Positions 23,880 through 31,214 of a stretch of DNA of 35,515 nucleotides are shown in pieces. Numbering within the stretch: the first letter of the stretch is position 1; each line of letters begins with the position of its first letter. Location of the stretch: assembly GCF_014203545.1 (NCBI RefSeq), contig NZ_JACHJG010000027.1:1-35515 (forward strand). Reading direction: 5' to 3'. This DNA comes from Streptomyces netropsis. Lineage in GTDB: Bacteria; Actinomycetota; Actinomycetes; Streptomycetales; Streptomycetaceae. The notes below the pieces were generated by a model, which was given only the letters and a program-made list of their open reading frames with translations, made no database searches and was not told the DNA's origin. The translations under genes were made by a program, and so were the position numbers.

Positions 23880-24121
23880 AGATGGTGTCCGCTTTGTCCG
23901 GGCAAAGTGACCGGCGTCACGCGGTGTTTCGGCCCGGTCCGGGAACCATTGCCCGCACCATCGCGACCGCCACAGCAATCACTCCCGTACCAACGGTGCG
24001 CCGACGGGGACACGCGCGCTCACTCCTCATCGCCATACCCCCGGACACCAACAAATCGCCACATGATGGTAGTCGACCCAGGCACCCAAATCAGACCGCC
24101 GAGCTCGGGGCACGGTGCGGG

Positions 24122-24127
24122 CACAAT
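24122..24127 (+). promoter_or_regulatory. Possible -10 box for a leaderless glutaredoxin-like transcript
   Basis: CACAAT lies 7 nt before ATG 24135 with no ribosome-binding site between. This suggests a leaderless mRNA and favours 24135 over ATG 24126, which would lie inside the promoter. Confidence 0.4.
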
Positions 24128-24134
24128 GGCCTGC

Positions 24135-24413
24135 ATGAGCCCGCTGCTGCGCCGAAACGCCCGTAAGAACCCCGCCGACAGCACGGTGACGCTGATCGGC
24201 AAGCCCGGCTGCCACCTGTGCGACGACGCCGAGGCGGTGATCGCCGAGATCTGCGGCGAGCTGGGCGCCCGCTGGGAGAAGAAGGACATCACCGAGGACG
24301 AGGAGCTGTACCGCAAGTACTGGGAGCAGATCCCGGTGATCCTCGTCGACGGCGCGCAGCACGACTTCTGGCGGGTGAACCCCGCGCGGCTGCGGAAGGC
24401 CCTCGGCGGCTGA
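24135..24413 (+). CDS. Glutaredoxin/thioredoxin-like small protein
   Basis: This 92-residue thioredoxin-fold protein has an active-site CxxC in TLIGKPGCHLCDDAE, a cis-Pro segment EQIPVILVDG and the ending ARLRKALGG. It resembles the DUF836/glutaredoxin family that handles disulfides in the cytoplasm; its exact partner is unknown. Placement directly opposite the redox sensor Rex is suggestive, but the Rex operator lies over 240 nt away from this start. ATG 24135 is preferred over ATG 24126 on promoter grounds. Confidence 0.88.
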   Translation: MSPLLRRNARKNPADSTVTLIGKPGCHLCDDAEAVIAEICGELGARWEKKDITEDEELYRKYWEQIPVILVDGAQHDFWRVNPARLRKALGG

Positions 24414-24524
24414 GCCCCTTCCGCGCGGGGCCTCGCGGGCGCGCCGCGCGGAGAGTAACGAACACGTCGCGTGAAGTTCACGTCACTGAATCGTTCCGAC
24501 TCCGGTTACCCCGAACAAACTGGC

Positions 24525-24530
24525 TATGCT
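24525..24530 (+). promoter_or_regulatory. Probable -10 box of the HAD phosphatase gene
   Basis: TATGCT ends 6 nt before ATG 24537 with no Shine-Dalgarno sequence, again the leaderless pattern. Confidence 0.5.
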
Positions 24531-24536
24531 CCCGAC

Positions 24537-25496
24537 ATGGCCGCACTGGGATGGATCACTCCGCGCAGGCGCTCCGCCACCGCACGCAGCGTGCTGGCGG
24601 GCGAGGCCGCGGCGGAGGCAGCCCGCAAGTCCGCGCAGGAGAACGCGGAAGAGACCGGCGCGCAGGCCGAGCAGCGGCCACCCGTCCCCGAGAAGCCCGC
24701 GGAGCCGGAGTTCCCCGTCGTCGGCGATGTACGGGCCGCGGCCTTCTTCGACCTCGACAACACCGTGATGCAGGGCGCCGCCCTCTTCCACTTCGGCCGC
24801 GGCCTCTATAAACGGCACTTCTTCCAGAAGCGCGAGCTGGCCCGCTTCGCCTGGCAGCAGGCGTGGTTCCGGCTGGCGGGCGTCGAGGACCCCGAGCACA
24901 TGCAGGACGCGCGCGACAGCGCCCTGTCCATCGTCAAGGGCCACCGGGTCTCGGAGCTGATGTCCATCGGCGAGGAGATCTACGACGAGTACATGGCCGA
25001 GCGCATCTGGCCGGGCACCCGGGCGCTGGCCCAGGCCCATCTCGACGCGGGCCAGAAGGTGTGGCTGGTGACCGCCGCGCCCGTCGAGACCGCGACCATC
25101 ATCGCCCGCAGGCTGGGCCTGACCGGTGCGCTCGGCACGGTCGCCGAGTCCGTCGGCGGCGTCTACACGGGCAAGCTCGTCGGCGAGCCGCTGCACGGCC
25201 CCGCGAAGGCCGAGGCGGTGCGGGCGCTGGCCGCGGCCGAGGGCCTGGACCTGTCCCGCTGCGCGGCGTACAGCGACTCCGCCAACGACATCCCGATGCT
25301 GTCGATCGTCGGCTACCCCTACGCCGTGAACCCTGACAGCCGGCTGCGCAAGCACGCGCGGGAGCGCGGCTGGCGGCTGCGCGACTACCGGACGGGCCGC
25401 AAGGCGGCCAAGGTCGGCATCCCCGCCGCGGCCGCCGCGGGCGCCCTGGCGGGCGGCGCGGCCGCCGCCGTCGCCCTGCACCGCCGCCGCCGCTGA
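24537..25496 (+). CDS. HAD-IB family phosphatase (SerB-like) with C-terminal hydrophobic tail
   Basis: This 319-residue hydrolase has motif I FFDLDNTVM (DxDxT nucleophile), motif II WLVTAAPVE and the K/D motifs in GPAKAEAVRAL and YSDSANDIPML. The first ~60 residues are charged and probably disordered. After RDYRTGRKAAKVG an Ala/Gly-rich segment (AAAAAGALAGGAAAAVALHRRRR) could insert in the membrane. The family includes phosphoserine phosphatase-like and acyl-glycerol-phosphate-related enzymes; the substrate is unknown. It precedes bldN on the same strand but is separated by 451 nt. Confidence 0.9.
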   Translation: MAALGWITPRRRSATARSVLAGEAAAEAARKSAQENAEETGAQAEQRPPVPEKPAEPEFPVVGDVRAAAFFDLDNTVMQGAALFHFGRGLYKRHFFQKRELARFAWQQAWFRLAGVEDPEHMQDARDSALSIVKGHRVSELMSIGEEIYDEYMAERIWPGTRALAQAHLDAGQKVWLVTAAPVETATIIARRLGLTGALGTVAESVGGVYTGKLVGEPLHGPAKAEAVRALAAAEGLDLSRCAAYSDSANDIPMLSIVGYPYAVNPDSRLRKHARERGWRLRDYRTGRKAAKVGIPAAAAAGALAGGAAAAVALHRRRR

Positions 25497-25947
25497 CGCG
25501 AACCGACCCGCCGACCGGCCACCGGCTCCCGCACGCCTTTCCCCGGCTCCCCCGGACGGGCGTCACCGCCCGCTGCCGCCGCCGCCCGTATTCGGCCACC
25601 TGTGCCGAACGGGCGGCAACAGGGCGTAACCGAAGGTGACCCACAGGCAATCCTGTTGTCATACCCCCACACGGCCCCCGACAGTCCTTCCGTGTCCGGA
25701 TTGCCACAACACGCTGCCCAATCGGCCACACATGAGCCCCATTACGTCAACTTCCGTTCACAGTTCGATATTTGATCGAGCGTCAATCGGTAAGAGATCG
25801 AACGGAAACGATGATTTGAGCAACTCGGTGTAGCGCTGCCTGTACGAAGCGTTATTCTCCTCAGACGCAAACCGGTACCCCCTTGTCCCTACGACGAGTG
25901 AACGGTCCCGCACTGCACGTGATGGAAGCTCTGCCTCTGGGAGTCCC
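25497..25947. other. 451-nt upstream region of bldN
   Basis: No gene is evident. The lower-GC part (~25740-25860) is unusual for this chromosome and likely holds the bldN promoter and a long leader. A BldD-box-like palindrome is at 25627-25639. The region ends at GGGAG upstream of GTG 25948. Confidence 0.6.
25627..25639. promoter_or_regulatory. BldD-box-like palindrome upstream of bldN
   Basis: TAACCGAAGGTGA fits the outer positions of the BldD consensus TNACNCWGNGTNA and misses two inner ones (7 of 9 fixed positions). bldN is an established BldD target in Streptomyces; this exact site is an inference. Confidence 0.4.
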
Positions 25948-26730
25948 GTGTACCCACACGTCGGGGTTGACGCCTCGGGCCTGGCTACGCTGCGCGCAAC
26001 GGTCATCGACCGTCTGCGCGGCTTCGTCCCCACCGCGTACGCCGTCCCCGCCTTCGCCACACCCGTCCCCGCCGGCCCCTGCTACGCCCTCGCCGAGGGC
26101 AGTGCGGCGGTCGGCAGACGCGCCCGCCGCGGCGCCGGCGCCGGTACGTCCACTACGACCCGCCGCCCGAGTGCCGACAGCGACAGCGCCCGCATGCTCG
26201 ACCTGGTCGAGCGAGCCCAGGCCGGCGAGGCCGAAGCCTTCGGCCGCCTCTACGACCAGTACGCCGACACCGTCTACCGCTACATCTACTACCGCGTGGG
26301 CGGCCGGGCCACGGCCGAGGACCTCACCAGCGAGACGTTCCTGCGCGCCCTGCGCCGCATCGGCACGTTCACCTGGCAGGGCCGCGACTTCGGGGCCTGG
26401 CTGGTGACCATCGCCCGCAACCTGGTCGCCGACCACTTCAAGTCGTCGCGGTTCCGGCTCGAGGTGACCACCGGCGAGATGCTCGACGCCAACGAGGTCG
26501 AGCGCAGCCCCGAGGACTCCGTCCTGGAGTCCCTGTCCAACGCCGCCCTCCTGGAGGCGGTGCGCAAGCTCAACCCACAGCAGCAGGAGTGCGTCACCCT
26601 GCGCTTCCTCCAGGGTCTGTCCGTCGCCGAGACCGCCCGCGTGATGGGGAAGAACGAGGGCGCCATCAAGACCCTCCAGTACCGGGCCGTCCGCACGCTG
26701 GCCCGGCTTCTCCCGGACGACGCGCGCTGA
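25948..26730 (+). CDS. bldN: Developmental ECF sigma factor BldN (pro-protein)
   Basis: This 260-residue protein directs transcription of genes for aerial hyphae, including chaplins, rodlins and bldM in studied Streptomyces. The first ~86 residues (MYPHVGVDASGLATLRATV onward) are the N-terminal extension removed proteolytically in S. coelicolor. Region 2 reads FGRLYDQYADTVYRYIYYRV and AEDLTSETFLRAL. Region 4 reads LNPQQQECVTLRFLQGLSV and GAIKTLQYRAVRTLARL. GTG 25948 starts the conserved extension and follows GGGAG. Its cognate anti-sigma gene rsbN follows. Confidence 0.96.
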   Translation: MYPHVGVDASGLATLRATVIDRLRGFVPTAYAVPAFATPVPAGPCYALAEGSAAVGRRARRGAGAGTSTTTRRPSADSDSARMLDLVERAQAGEAEAFGRLYDQYADTVYRYIYYRVGGRATAEDLTSETFLRALRRIGTFTWQGRDFGAWLVTIARNLVADHFKSSRFRLEVTTGEMLDANEVERSPEDSVLESLSNAALLEAVRKLNPQQQECVTLRFLQGLSVAETARVMGKNEGAIKTLQYRAVRTLARLLPDDAR

Positions 26731-26775
26731 CCCTGTGCACCCGTTCACTCACCAGCGGTCACATCGTCCGGATCG

Positions 26776-26804
26776 CGTAACCCGACTGCGGAACCGCTCG
26801 TTGT
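26776..26804 (+). promoter_or_regulatory. Candidate BldN-dependent promoter of rsbN
   Basis: CGTAAC (26776-26781), 17-bp spacer, CGTTGT (26799-26804). The -35 and -10 resemble the ECF promoter pattern reported for BldN targets, as I recall it, and rsbN is known to be BldN-dependent. Transcription would start near 26811, giving a leader of ~120 nt. Confidence 0.6.
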
Positions 26805-26848
26805 GCGGGATGCAGACTCCCTGCCGTCACGCCATGCCCGTAGCAACT

Positions 26849-26862
26849 CACTCGATCGAGTG
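26849..26862. promoter_or_regulatory. Perfect 14-bp palindrome in the rsbN leader
   Basis: CACTCGATCGAGTG is a perfect palindrome about 40 nt downstream of the predicted rsbN start site. It could be a repressor operator or a small RNA hairpin. Confidence 0.5.
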
Positions 26863-26933
26863 GATGCACTCAAGGCGTGCAACCCTCCAGGTTTCAGGGG
26901 AGTCGACCGTCATGACGAGAGGAGGTGCCGCCT

Positions 26934-28154
26934 GTGATCGCGAACGTTTCGGCGCACCGGCGGGCGAACGCCTTCGCCCAGGCCCTGGAGGACCAGGAAC
27001 TCCAGGGCGCGGCGGCCGCACAGCCCGGCCCATCGGTGGACGACACCGAGCAGGGGAAGTTGTTGGCCTTGGCGAGCGGGCTCGGTGAGCTGCCCGCACC
27101 CGAGTTGGATCCCGAGGTCAGGACCGTGCAGCGGGCGCAGCTGATCGCTGCCATGGAGTCCCACTTCGCCGGGGAACCGGCCACGGTTCCCGAGCCCCGC
27201 ACGGGCGCGGCGAGCGGCCGGACCGCGGGCAAGGGCGCCCACCGGGCGGGCCCGCTGAGCCGGCTCAAGCCACGTTCCCGCTGGTCCAAGGGGCTCGCGG
27301 CCGGCGGGCTCACGGTGGGTGTGGCGGCGGGCGCGTTCGGCGGCGTGGCCGCGGCGAGTTCCAACGCCCTGCCCGGCGATTCGCTCTACGGCCTCAAGCG
27401 CGGCATGGAGGACCTCAGGCTCGGTCTGACCGACGACGAGGCCGACCGCGGCAGCCTGTTCCTCGACCGTGCCTCGACCCGGCTGTTCGAGGCCCGCCGC
27501 CTCATGGAGCGCGGCCGGGTGGGCCACCTCGACCACGAGTCCCTGGGCGAGATCCGCAAGACCCTCTCCGGCATGACGCACGACGCCTCGGAGGGCCACC
27601 GCCTGCTCCACAAGGCCTACGAGCGGGACGGCTCGCTCGGCGCGATCCAGCGGCTGTCCTCGTTCGCCTCCTCGCACCGCGAGGGCTGGAGCCAGCTGCG
27701 CGACAAGCTGCCCCTCCAGCTGCACGACGTGGGCGACCAGGTCAGCTCGGTCTTCGCCGCCATAGACGACGAGGTCGGACCGCTGCGCTCCCTGCTGCCC
27801 ACCACCCCGGGGGGCAAGCACGACGCGCCGGGTGCCCCGCACACGCCCGAGCACGGCACCCCGGGCCGCGCGGGCCACTCCGCGCAGCCGCCCCAGGCGT
27901 CGTCCACCTCCGACGGCAAGCGCTCGGGCGGCAAGCCCCGCTCGGCGTCCCCCGGCGGCCACGACGACCGCCAGGGCCTCCTCGGCGGCACGGGCCTGCT
28001 CCAGCCCCAGCCCAGCTCCGACAGCTCGGGTACGGCCAAGCAGCCCCCGCACGGCAAGGACGGCAAGCCGGCCAAGCAGCCCGACATCACCATCCCGCCC
28101 CTCCTCCCGGACATCCTCCCGGGCCTCGGCATCCACGGCGAGGACGCGAGCTAG
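26934..28154 (+). CDS. rsbN: Membrane anti-sigma factor RsbN
   Basis: This 406-residue single-pass membrane protein holds BldN inactive. The N-terminal cytoplasmic part (~1-115) begins MIANVSAHRRANAFAQALED. The transmembrane segment is ~118-142 (GLAAGGLTVGVAAGAFGGVA). The outer domain starts SSNALPGDSLYGLKRGMED, a DUF5667-type region, and is followed by a Pro/Gly/Ser-rich low-complexity tail to the end. GTG 26934 is preceded by GAGGAGGT with 8 nt spacing. It is downstream of bldN but has its own promoter, creating a feedback loop in which BldN makes its own inhibitor. Confidence 0.95.
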   Translation: MIANVSAHRRANAFAQALEDQELQGAAAAQPGPSVDDTEQGKLLALASGLGELPAPELDPEVRTVQRAQLIAAMESHFAGEPATVPEPRTGAASGRTAGKGAHRAGPLSRLKPRSRWSKGLAAGGLTVGVAAGAFGGVAAASSNALPGDSLYGLKRGMEDLRLGLTDDEADRGSLFLDRASTRLFEARRLMERGRVGHLDHESLGEIRKTLSGMTHDASEGHRLLHKAYERDGSLGAIQRLSSFASSHREGWSQLRDKLPLQLHDVGDQVSSVFAAIDDEVGPLRSLLPTTPGGKHDAPGAPHTPEHGTPGRAGHSAQPPQASSTSDGKRSGGKPRSASPGGHDDRQGLLGGTGLLQPQPSSDSSGTAKQPPHGKDGKPAKQPDITIPPLLPDILPGLGIHGEDAS

Positions 28155-28167
28155 ACGGCGGACACAG

Positions 28168-28229
28168 GCGGTCGGTGTTCTTCACTCGGACAGAGGCGTG
28201 GACAACGCCTCAGAAGAACACCGACCGCC
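28168..28229. terminator. Two-step hairpin between rsbN and acyltransferase
   Basis: GGCGGTCGGTGTTCTT (28168-28183) pairs perfectly with AAGAACACCGACCGCC (28214-28229). An inner stem GAGGCGT/ACGCCTC (28194-28200, 28205-28211) caps it. It is suited to terminate rsbN, and its arms copy the 3' end of the neighbouring gene. Confidence 0.7.
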
Positions 28230-28375
28230 GCGGTTTGCCTCCGGCAAGGGGTGACGAGACCGGCCGCTGCTGCGAACTTCCGGCCCGAAGGGCCTGCGCT
28301 TCGATCGACCGCACCGGACTCCGTCCGCCGGCCTCGGGCAAAGCCCGCCCCCACCTAGAAGAACACCGACCGCCG
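28212..28375. repeat. 19-bp direct repeat duplicating the acyltransferase 3' end
   Basis: AGAAGAACACCGACCGCCG occurs at 28212-28230 and again at 28357-28375, where it encodes the C-terminal RRSVFF of the acyltransferase. On the minus strand the outer copy also reads RRSVFF followed by TGA. The 126 nt between the copies contains a short hairpin (TTGCC TCC GGCAA) and no gene. Confidence 0.85.
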
Positions 28376-29377
28376 CTGCACCAGCAACTTGTACAGCGTG
28401 TGCTGAATCGTTTCGCGCACCTGGTCCGTCAGGTTGAACATCACCATCGGGTCGTCCGCCGCCTCCGGCGAATAGCCGTCCGTCGGGATCGGCTCGCCGA
28501 ACTGGATCGTCCACTTCGTCGGCAGCGGCACCATCCCGAGCGGCCCGAGCCAGGGGAACGTCGGCGTCAGCGGGAAGTACGGAATGCCGAGCAGCCGCGC
28601 CAGCGTCTTCGCGTTGCCGACCATCGGGTAGATCTCCTCCGCCCCGACGATCGAGCACGGCACGATCGGCGCCCCGGCCCGCAGCGCGGTGGAGACGAAG
28701 CCGCCCCGCCCGAAGCGCTGCAGCTTGTACCGCTCCGAGAACGGCTTCCCCACCCCCTTGAAGCCCTCCGGCATCACGCCCACCAGCTCGCCGCGCTCCA
28801 GCAGCTTCTGCGCGTCCTCGACGCACGCGAGGGTGTGCCCGAACTTGCGGGCCAGCTCGTTGACGACCGGCAGCATGAAGACGAGGTCCGCCGCGAGCAT
28901 CCGCACATTGCGGTTGGCCGGGTGCTGGTCGTGGATCGCCATCTGGAGCATCAGTCCGTCGACGGCGACCGTCCCGGAGTGGTTGGAGACGATCAGCGCC
29001 GCCCCCTTCTCCGGGATGTTCTCGATGCCCTTCACCTCGACCCGGAAGTACTTCTCGTAGAACGGGCGCAGCGCCGACATCAGGACCTGGTCGGTCAGCT
29101 CCTGGTCGTACCCGAAGTCGTCGACCTCGTACTCGCCCGTGACGCGGCGGCGCAGAAAGCTCAGCCCGTTGGCCAGCTTCCGGTCCCAGCCGCCGTCGGG
29201 CTCGCGCGGGGCCCCGGCCGGCTCCGCCCGTTCGGCCGTCCCGGCGGGTTCGTCACGCTGCGGCGGTACGGGCGCGAGCGGCACCGGCGGCTGGTTCGTC
29301 CGGGCGCGGCCCACGCGCTTGCTCTTCCGCTTCGACCGTGGCTCCTCGCCGAACGGGATGACCTTCGCATCCGCCAT
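28355..29377 (-). CDS. PlsC-like lysophospholipid acyltransferase family protein
   Basis: This 340-residue enzyme is probably membrane-associated and transfers acyl chains to lysophospholipids or related acceptors. A charged, Pro-rich N-terminal part (~1-75) precedes the acyltransferase domain. VSNHSGTVAVDGLML holds the catalytic His with an Asp 7 residues on, instead of the classical HX4D spacing. MPEGFKGVGK is the EG motif, followed by FVSTALRAGAPIVPCSIVG. The gene follows the epimerase-like gene by 14 nt on the same strand, so the two are likely one operon acting on a common envelope lipid. ATG 29377 begins MADAKVIPFGE. Confidence 0.88.
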   Translation of the reverse strand: MADAKVIPFGEEPRSKRKSKRVGRARTNQPPVPLAPVPPQRDEPAGTAERAEPAGAPREPDGGWDRKLANGLSFLRRRVTGEYEVDDFGYDQELTDQVLMSALRPFYEKYFRVEVKGIENIPEKGAALIVSNHSGTVAVDGLMLQMAIHDQHPANRNVRMLAADLVFMLPVVNELARKFGHTLACVEDAQKLLERGELVGVMPEGFKGVGKPFSERYKLQRFGRGGFVSTALRAGAPIVPCSIVGAEEIYPMVGNAKTLARLLGIPYFPLTPTFPWLGPLGMVPLPTKWTIQFGEPIPTDGYSPEAADDPMVMFNLTDQVRETIQHTLYKLLVQRRSVFF

Positions 29378-29391
29378 GGTGGCTGCGCTCC

Positions 29392-30438
29392 TCAGTTCTG
29401 GCCGCGGCCGGCAGGCAGGACCGCGGCGATCCGGTCGACGGTACGGGCGAGGGTCTCGGGCGGCAGCAGCCCCGTGCCGCGGCTGCGCGCGAAGTCCGCG
29501 AAGGCCTCTGCGGTCGTGTAGCGGGGGTGGAAGCCCAGTGTCTCGCGCATCTGGGTGGTCTGGACGACCCGCCCGTGGGTGAGCAGCCGGATCTGCTCGG
29601 GCGAGAAGTCCAGGACGCCGACCGAGCGCAGCGCTGTGCCGACCCAGGTGACGGTCGGCAGGAAGAAGGGGAGCGTGGGGCGCCCGAGGCGCCTGGCGGC
29701 CTGTGAGAGCAGCAGCACGCCGTCGCCCGCGACATTGAACGTGCCGCTGTTGAGCGTGGCGCGGCGCGGCTCTCCGGCGGCGATCCGCAGGACCTCGATC
29801 GCGTCGTCCTCGTGCACGAACTGGAGCCTGGGGTCGAAGCCGAGGACGGTGGGCAGGACGGGCAGGGAGAAGTACTCGGCGAGCGGCGAGTCGGCGCAGG
29901 GCCCGAGGATGTTGGCGAACCGCAGCACGCACACGGCCACGTCGGGCCGGCGGCGGGCGAAGCCGCGCACATAGCCCTCGACCTCGACGGTGTCCTTCGC
30001 GAAGCCGCCGCTGGGCAGCGATTTGGGCGGCGTGGACTCGGTGAAGATCGCGGGGTCGCGGGGCGCGGAACCGTAGACGTTCGTGCTGGACTTGACGACC
30101 AGCCGTCTGACGGACGGGGTCTTCTGGCAGGCACCGAGCAGCTGCATGGTGCCGATGACGTTGGTCTCCTTGACCGTGGCCCGGCTGCCGCTCTTGCCGA
30201 GCGGGGTGCCGTTGACGTCCATGTGGACGACCGTGTCGACGGCGTGTTCCGCGAGGACCCGGGCGATCGCGGGGTGGCGGATGTCCGCCCGTAGGAATTC
30301 GGCCCCGCCGAGGTGGTGATCGGGTGGCACCGCGTCCACCCCAATGACCCGGTCGACGTCGGGTTCGCGCTGGATTCTGCGGACGAACCGTCCGCCCAGT
30401 TGCCGTGCGACCCCGGTGACGAGCACGACCTTGCCCAA
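29392..30438 (-). CDS. NAD-dependent epimerase/dehydratase-like protein lacking YxxxK
   Basis: This 348-residue extended-SDR fold protein has the nucleotide motif VTGVARQLGGRF near the N-terminus, DVNGT after strand 4 and the serine in KSSTNVYGSAP. Where active SDRs have YxxxK, this reads GGFAKDTVEVEGY, so both the catalytic Tyr and Lys appear replaced (Phe and Thr when aligned to YGRSKAEVE). It may bind NAD(P) without classical epimerase chemistry. TTG 30438 is the start, preceded by GGGAAGG. The acyltransferase gene follows after 14 nt. Confidence 0.88.
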   Translation of the reverse strand: MGKVVLVTGVARQLGGRFVRRIQREPDVDRVIGVDAVPPDHHLGGAEFLRADIRHPAIARVLAEHAVDTVVHMDVNGTPLGKSGSRATVKETNVIGTMQLLGACQKTPSVRRLVVKSSTNVYGSAPRDPAIFTESTPPKSLPSGGFAKDTVEVEGYVRGFARRRPDVAVCVLRFANILGPCADSPLAEYFSLPVLPTVLGFDPRLQFVHEDDAIEVLRIAAGEPRRATLNSGTFNVAGDGVLLLSQAARRLGRPTLPFFLPTVTWVGTALRSVGVLDFSPEQIRLLTHGRVVQTTQMRETLGFHPRYTTAEAFADFARSRGTGLLPPETLARTVDRIAAVLPAGRGQN

Positions 30439-30608
30439 GATCAGCGCCTTCCCTTCCCACGCTTACGCGACGAGCGGTGCTTGGCGGCAACCGTAGCGGC
30501 TCGTTGTTGCGCTGTGACGACCACCCGATACCTCGGGCGACATTTCAAGCCGTAGCGATGGCTTTACTGACCGCAACGTAAGGCGGGCGCGGCTGGGCCC
30601 GGAAAACA

Positions 30609-30647
30609 CCGCAGCCCTCCCACCGTGGACCGGTGGAAGGGCTGCGG
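30609..30647. terminator. Terminator downstream of bS22
   Basis: CCGCAGCCCT (30609-30618) pairs with AGGGCTGCGG (30638-30647); after one mismatch CCACCG pairs with CGGTGG, loop TGGAC. It lies 20 nt beyond the bS22 stop. Confidence 0.8.
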
Positions 30648-30667
30648 GACGATCACAGCGGCGCTGC

Positions 30668-30766
30668 TTACTTCTTGTTGCGACGCTGAACGCGCGTGCG
30701 CTTGAGCAGCTTGCGGTGCTTCTTCTTGGCCATCCGCTTGCGCCGCTTCTTGATAACAGAGCCCAC
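30668..30766 (-). CDS. Small basic ribosomal protein bS22 (AURKAIP1-like)
   Basis: This 32-residue protein runs MGSVIKKRRKRMAKKKH, then RKLLKRTRVQRRNKK, and is more than half Lys/Arg. It is the actinobacterial ribosomal protein bS22 that sits in the small subunit. GTG 30766 is the start and TAA the stop. It is easily missed because of its length. bdtA lies 110 nt upstream on the same strand and a terminator hairpin follows. Confidence 0.95.
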   Translation of the reverse strand: MGSVIKKRRKRMAKKKHRKLLKRTRVQRRNKK

Positions 30767-30876
30767 GACTACCCTCGCTTACATCGATTCACTCGGTGCG
30801 GGGCGTCCGAGCCCACACGACCTACATCGGGCCAGCCTACCCGGCACCGGGCGAACAGCGTAATCCGAGGTCCTCG

Positions 30877-31086
30877 TTAGGCGGTTTCCACCCCCACGTA
30901 GGACTCACGGAGGTACTCGTGCACCGCCTGCTCTGGGACCCGGAACGACCTACCCACCCGGATCGCCGGCAGATGACCACTGTGCACCAAGCGGTACACG
31001 GTCATCTTGGACACTCGCATCACCGAGGCGACTTCCGCCACGGTCAGGAACACGACCTCGTTGAGAGGCCTTTCGCCAGCAGCCAT
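30877..31086 (-). CDS. bdtA: BdtA, excisionase-type helix-turn-helix protein
   Basis: This 69-residue MerR/excisionase-like DNA-binding protein reads FLTVAEVASVMRVSKMTVYR followed by LVHSGHLPAIRVGRSFRV, a winged helix-turn-helix filling nearly the whole protein. It is the product known as BldD target A in S. coelicolor (established knowledge). ATG 31086 begins the conserved MAAGE(R)PLNEVVF. The upstream 128 nt contains inverted repeats likely to be regulatory. It has no recombinase beside it, so despite the excisionase label it is a chromosomal regulator. Confidence 0.93.
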   Translation of the reverse strand: MAAGERPLNEVVFLTVAEVASVMRVSKMTVYRLVHSGHLPAIRVGRSFRVPEQAVHEYLRESYVGVETA

Positions 31087-31116
31087 GACACACCTGAACC
31101 TTCCGCACATGACGCG

Positions 31117-31181
31117 CACCGGCTTCCCCTCCGGTGACTCCTCGTCGCTGCGCGCTCACTCCCCAGATTAGGGGCGTGTGA
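31117..31181. promoter_or_regulatory. Inverted repeats upstream of bdtA
   Basis: TCACTCCCC (31156-31164) and GGGGCGTGTGA (31171-31181) form an imperfect 26-bp palindrome. CACCGG/CCGGTG (31117-31122, 31131-31136) form a second, closer repeat. Either may be an operator. A clean BldD box was not found. Confidence 0.4.
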
Positions 31182-31214
31182 TGCGAGTGGGGAAGAGGAG
31201 CAGCCATCGGCCGC

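Larger units (their letters stand above)
23786..24134. other. Divergent intergenic region between rex and glutaredoxin-like gene
   Basis: The ~350-nt region carries the rex promoter/operator (23851-23879), a second palindrome CTTTG-TCCGGG-CAAAG (23892-23907) and the probable -10 of the rightward gene (24122-24127). No extra gene is seen. Confidence 0.7.

Noticed and set aside
28182..28826. Open frame on the - strand overlapping the acyltransferase and its downstream duplicate
   Set aside because: Ala/Gly/Arg-rich shadow of the acyltransferase. It reaches the downstream TGA copy only by frame coincidence.
30877..31086. bdtA as an excisionase of the mobile element
   Set aside because: It has the same fold as Xis but lies 25 kb away in a conserved developmental cluster and matches the chromosomal BldD target.
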